Under the pieces are notes generated by a model. That model was given only the letters and a program-made list of their open reading frames with translations, ran no database searches and was not told the origin of the DNA. Shown in pieces: positions 61,717 to 64,000 of a DNA stretch of 64,000 bases (position 1 is its first letter; each line of letters starts with the position of its first letter). The stretch is taken from assembly GCA_902364645.1 (NCBI GenBank), contig CABJEP010000009.1, positions 48,712 to 112,711 of the forward strand, written 5' to 3'. Source of the stretch: Coriobacteriaceae bacterium (lineage in GTDB: Bacteria; Actinomycetota; Coriobacteriia; Coriobacteriales; Coriobacteriaceae). The position numbers and the translations under genes are program-made.

Positions 61717-63132
61717 ATGGGGAGCAAATCTCAGCAACAAGTTCAAGTAGCGCCATCGGCCACTTCGGCGTTTCTCGCCGTAATGTATATCGCGGCCTTT
61801 GTTGCCGCGTTTAACGAGAACATCATTAACGTGGCGTTGCACGACATCATGGCGGCCTTTTCGGTGAGTGCCATCACGGCGCAGTGGCTTGTTTCGGGCT
61901 ACATGATCGTGACGTCGATCTTTACGGCCATCATGGCCTTTCTTTCCGGTCGCTTCTCGACGCGCAAGCTGCTGTTTTTCGCATGTGGATGCCTGGTCGC
62001 CGGAGAAGTCCTGTGCCTGGTCGCCCCAACGTTTACCGTCTTGCTGCCAAGTCGCATTTTGCAGGCTGCGGGATCGGGCATCTTGTTTCCGCTCATGATG
62101 AATGTGGTGCTATCTTGCGCTCCGCGCGAGAAGCTCGGTCTGTATCTGAGTCTGGGCGGTGCCTGCATTACGCTGGGGCCGGCGTTTGGACCTGTGGTCA
62201 GTGGTCTTATGTGCACGTTGTTTGGCTGGAGGGCGGTGTTCGTAGTGCCGCTGGTGGGCGGTGTCGTGGTCGCCGCGGCGGCAGCAAAGCTCGTTCGAAA
62301 TGTTGGAGAGCGCTCGAACACTACGCTTGATATTCTGTCGGTTGCTTTGCTTGCGGCCGGCATTACGGCGTTTGTGTATTCCGTAGGCGAGTTCTCGACC
62401 AATGTGATGACCGGTATCGTGACGCTTTTCGCCGCTGTGGTGCTGCTTGGCCTGTTTGCGGTCCGCCAGCTCAAGCTCGGACATCCGGTGCTCAACGTGC
62501 GCCCCATGGCAAGCGTTCGTTTTTGGCCTGCGTGCCTGCTTGTGGTGGTGTCGATGATGACGACGTTCTCGATGAGCGTTTTGCTGCCGCTCTATTTTGA
62601 GGGCGCATACGGCATGACCGCTCTTGTTGCGGGCTTGCTCATTTTGCCGGCGATTGCCTGCAACGCCGTAACCTCGATTGTGGGCGGACGCGTGATGGAC
62701 GCCCGTGGCGCATGGCCGCTGCTGCCGGTCGGCTTTGCCCTGATTGCTGTGGGGCAGACTGCCATTTCGATGACAGCGGCAAGCATGAACATCGGCGTCG
62801 TCGTGGCACTGACCATTGTGGTGTATGCTGGCGTCGGTTTGGTGCTGAACCCCTCACAGACGGCCGGCTTGGAGACGCTGCCCGCCGCCGAGCATCCTCA
62901 CGGAACGGCATTGCTCAACACGTGGAACATGATTGCCGCGTCGTTTGGTCCATCGCTGTTTATCGGTCTGCTTTCGAGTTCTGCGGCGGTTGCCGGCGCC
63001 ACTGGCGTTGCGGCAGACGTTGCCCAGGCGATCGGATTTGCGGCTGCCGTGCGCGTGGCGGCCGTGATTGCCGTGGCTGGGTTCGCGGTGTCGCTGGTGT
63101 ACGCCCGCCGCGAGTCGCACATGTCGCATTAA
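61717..63132 (+). CDS. MFS drug:H+ antiporter (DHA2, 14-helix type)
   Basis: A 471-residue membrane protein with about fourteen helices. FNENIINVALHDIM (motif D1-like), QWLVSGYMI and SGRFSTRKLLF (motif A) place it in the DHA2 family near EmrB/QacA. ATG 61717 follows AAGGAAA. It probably exports lipophilic or cationic compounds. Divergent from the deformylase-like gene. Confidence 0.9.
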   Translation: MGSKSQQQVQVAPSATSAFLAVMYIAAFVAAFNENIINVALHDIMAAFSVSAITAQWLVSGYMIVTSIFTAIMAFLSGRFSTRKLLFFACGCLVAGEVLCLVAPTFTVLLPSRILQAAGSGILFPLMMNVVLSCAPREKLGLYLSLGGACITLGPAFGPVVSGLMCTLFGWRAVFVVPLVGGVVVAAAAAKLVRNVGERSNTTLDILSVALLAAGITAFVYSVGEFSTNVMTGIVTLFAAVVLLGLFAVRQLKLGHPVLNVRPMASVRFWPACLLVVVSMMTTFSMSVLLPLYFEGAYGMTALVAGLLILPAIACNAVTSIVGGRVMDARGAWPLLPVGFALIAVGQTAISMTAASMNIGVVVALTIVVYAGVGLVLNPSQTAGLETLPAAEHPHGTALLNTWNMIAASFGPSLFIGLLSSSAAVAGATGVAADVAQAIGFAAAVRVAAVIAVAGFAVSLVYARRESHMSH

Positions 63133-63284
63133 TGTGTGCACATAGATTCTGCAGCTAGATTGGATGGCGACACCATAAACTAATGGACGTTTTGCCGAGA
63201 GGCATGAATGTTTAAAGCGCAAAGAGTGCGCGACGGGCCCCGCGAATGGGGCGATGATGCCCGAGAGGGCCAAGAAGGAGTCTC

Positions 63285-64000
63285 ATGTCTGAGAACGAAG
63301 AGATCATGAACGAGACCGAGAACGAGACCATGGCTGCCGAGGTTGAGGCAGTCGAGACCGTGGAGACCGAAGCTGCCGAGGTTGAGGCTGCTGACGAGGT
63401 TTCCGCCGAGGAGGAGGCCGAGGTTGTCGAGGCCGCCGTTGATTACGATGACGAAGAGCTGATGGACAAGATGCAGAAGGCCGCCCGTCTGCTGCGTAGC
63501 CGTCGCTTTGCTATTTCCAAGGAGGAGGAGGCCAAGGCCGAGCGCATGGCGAACATCGAGCGCGCCATCAAGCTTCTTGACCTCAAGCCCAAGATGGAGC
63601 AGAAGGAAATGTCCGACCTGCTCGGCATGCGCCTCCGCGAGCTCGATGGTCTGATGGCCGAGGCCGAGGCTGCCGATCTGGTCGGCCGCATCGACGACGC
63701 CGAGGGCGATATGCGCAAGATCGTCGTCTTCGCTGCCGAGGATGCCGCTGAGGGCCTGGTCGAGCTTGCCAACAAGAAGGAGAAGCTCCTGCCCGAGCTT
63801 TCTTACGAGGAGGCCACCGAGCTGATGGCCGCTCTCGATAAGGTTATTGCTCCGCTCGTCGCCATGGGCCTGGACGAGGACCGCGGTCCTCGCGGCGGCC
63901 GTGACGATCGCGGCGGCCGTGGCGGCGACCGTGGCGGTCGCGGCGGCTTTGGCGATCGCGGCGGCCGTGGTGGCGACCGTGGCGGTCGCGGTGGCGATCG
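63285..64000 (+). CDS. MarR-like protein with acidic N-terminus and RGG/GGDR repeat tail (3' end outside window)
   Basis: The frame is open from ATG 63285 (AAGGAG upstream) to the end of the window, 238 codons. An acidic Glu/Val/Ala-rich N-terminus of about 50 residues is followed by a MarR-like winged helix (EMSDLLGMRLRELDGLM helix-turn-helix, then AEGDMRKIVVFA). The visible C-terminus is Gly/Arg/Asp repeats (GGRGGDRGGRGG), like RGG RNA-binding tails. DNA or RNA binding is likely, but which cannot be told from the sequence. I know no standard name for this combination. Confidence 0.75.
   Translation, partial: MSENEEIMNETENETMAAEVEAVETVETEAAEVEAADEVSAEEEAEVVEAAVDYDDEELMDKMQKAARLLRSRRFAISKEEEAKAERMANIERAIKLLDLKPKMEQKEMSDLLGMRLRELDGLMAEAEAADLVGRIDDAEGDMRKIVVFAAEDAAEGLVELANKKEKLLPELSYEEATELMAALDKVIAPLVAMGLDEDRGPRGGRDDRGGRGGDRGGRGGFGDRGGRGGDRGGRGGD

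Noticed and set aside
63285-64000. Translation initiation factor IF-2
   Set aside because: The Gly/Arg repeats and acidic head resemble IF-2 linkers, but there is no GTPase domain and a MarR-like domain is visible instead.

Overview
The window reads as a contiguous stretch of chromosome from a high-GC, anaerobic gut actinobacterium. The best guess is class Coriobacteriia, close to Collinsella. The basis is high GC, strong AAGGAGG-type ribosome sites, a LAATG-type sortase signal, a bile salt hydrolase, a thiamine salvage cluster under a TPP riboswitch, and many EamA, MATE and NCS2 transporters. The genus is inference. No rRNA, tRNA, CRISPR array, complete insertion sequence or prophage was recognised.

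Layout. 1-7.4 kb: end of a tRNA-dihydrouridine synthase, glutaredoxin, an XRE/zinc-ribbon/TipAS-like regulator, trmO, a MalY/PatB-type lyase, a NimA-like flavoprotein and a large BvgS-like hybrid kinase. 7.5-13 kb: a two-helix K+ channel, a LOG-family protein, a ClC-family protein, an EamA permease, and a GntR-ABC operon. 13.1-13.5 kb: an unusual intergenic array of four hairpin units repeated every 80 bp. 13.6-28 kb: prfC, a queuosine-precursor-type transporter and SDR, ung, an EamA/LysR pair, a MATE pump, RlmA- and RsmJ-type rRNA methyltransferases, a GNAT enzyme, a candidate small RNA, a TetM-like GTPase and an AAA ATPase. 28-34.5 kb: a UvrA-like ABC protein, trmL, a CobW-type GTPase, a cysteine-less ArsC-like protein, a flavodoxin-fold protein, and a low-GC patch holding an IS30-like transposase remnant and a DUF3784-like protein. 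34.5-39 kb: two adjacent c-di-GMP proteins. 39-45.5 kb: a patatin, a second tandem hairpin array (three units every 62 bp), the thiM-(thiamine-binding)-thiE operon with its riboswitch, a HAD phosphatase, and a LysR next to a MetE-like methyltransferase. 45.5-54.9 kb: uracil permease, esterase, two tandemly duplicated LAATG surface proteins, a purine permease, a degenerate deformylase and a bile salt hydrolase. 55-64 kb: kup, a second EamA/LysR pair, an XRE-aminotransferase fusion, a second deformylase-like gene, an MFS pump, and the start of a MarR-like protein with an RGG-type tail.

Working together. Small regulated modules dominate. Examples are the riboswitch-controlled thiamine salvage operon, the GntR-ABC operon, two EamA/LysR divergent pairs, the LysR/MetE-like pair with a dyad between them, and the XRE-aminotransferase with repeated operator-like motifs. 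Many short promoters carry a TACAAT or GACAAT -10 box. In trmO it sits so close to the start codon that the mRNA is probably leaderless.

The most unusual content is intergenic. Several unrelated families of palindromes occur: the 4x80-bp array, the 3x62-bp array, a 100-nt multi-stem palindrome at 60962-61061, three copies of a 58-bp REP-like palindrome, and a single 55-bp hairpin near 542. The compensated base pairs and fixed spacing of the first array are the strongest candidate here for something undescribed.
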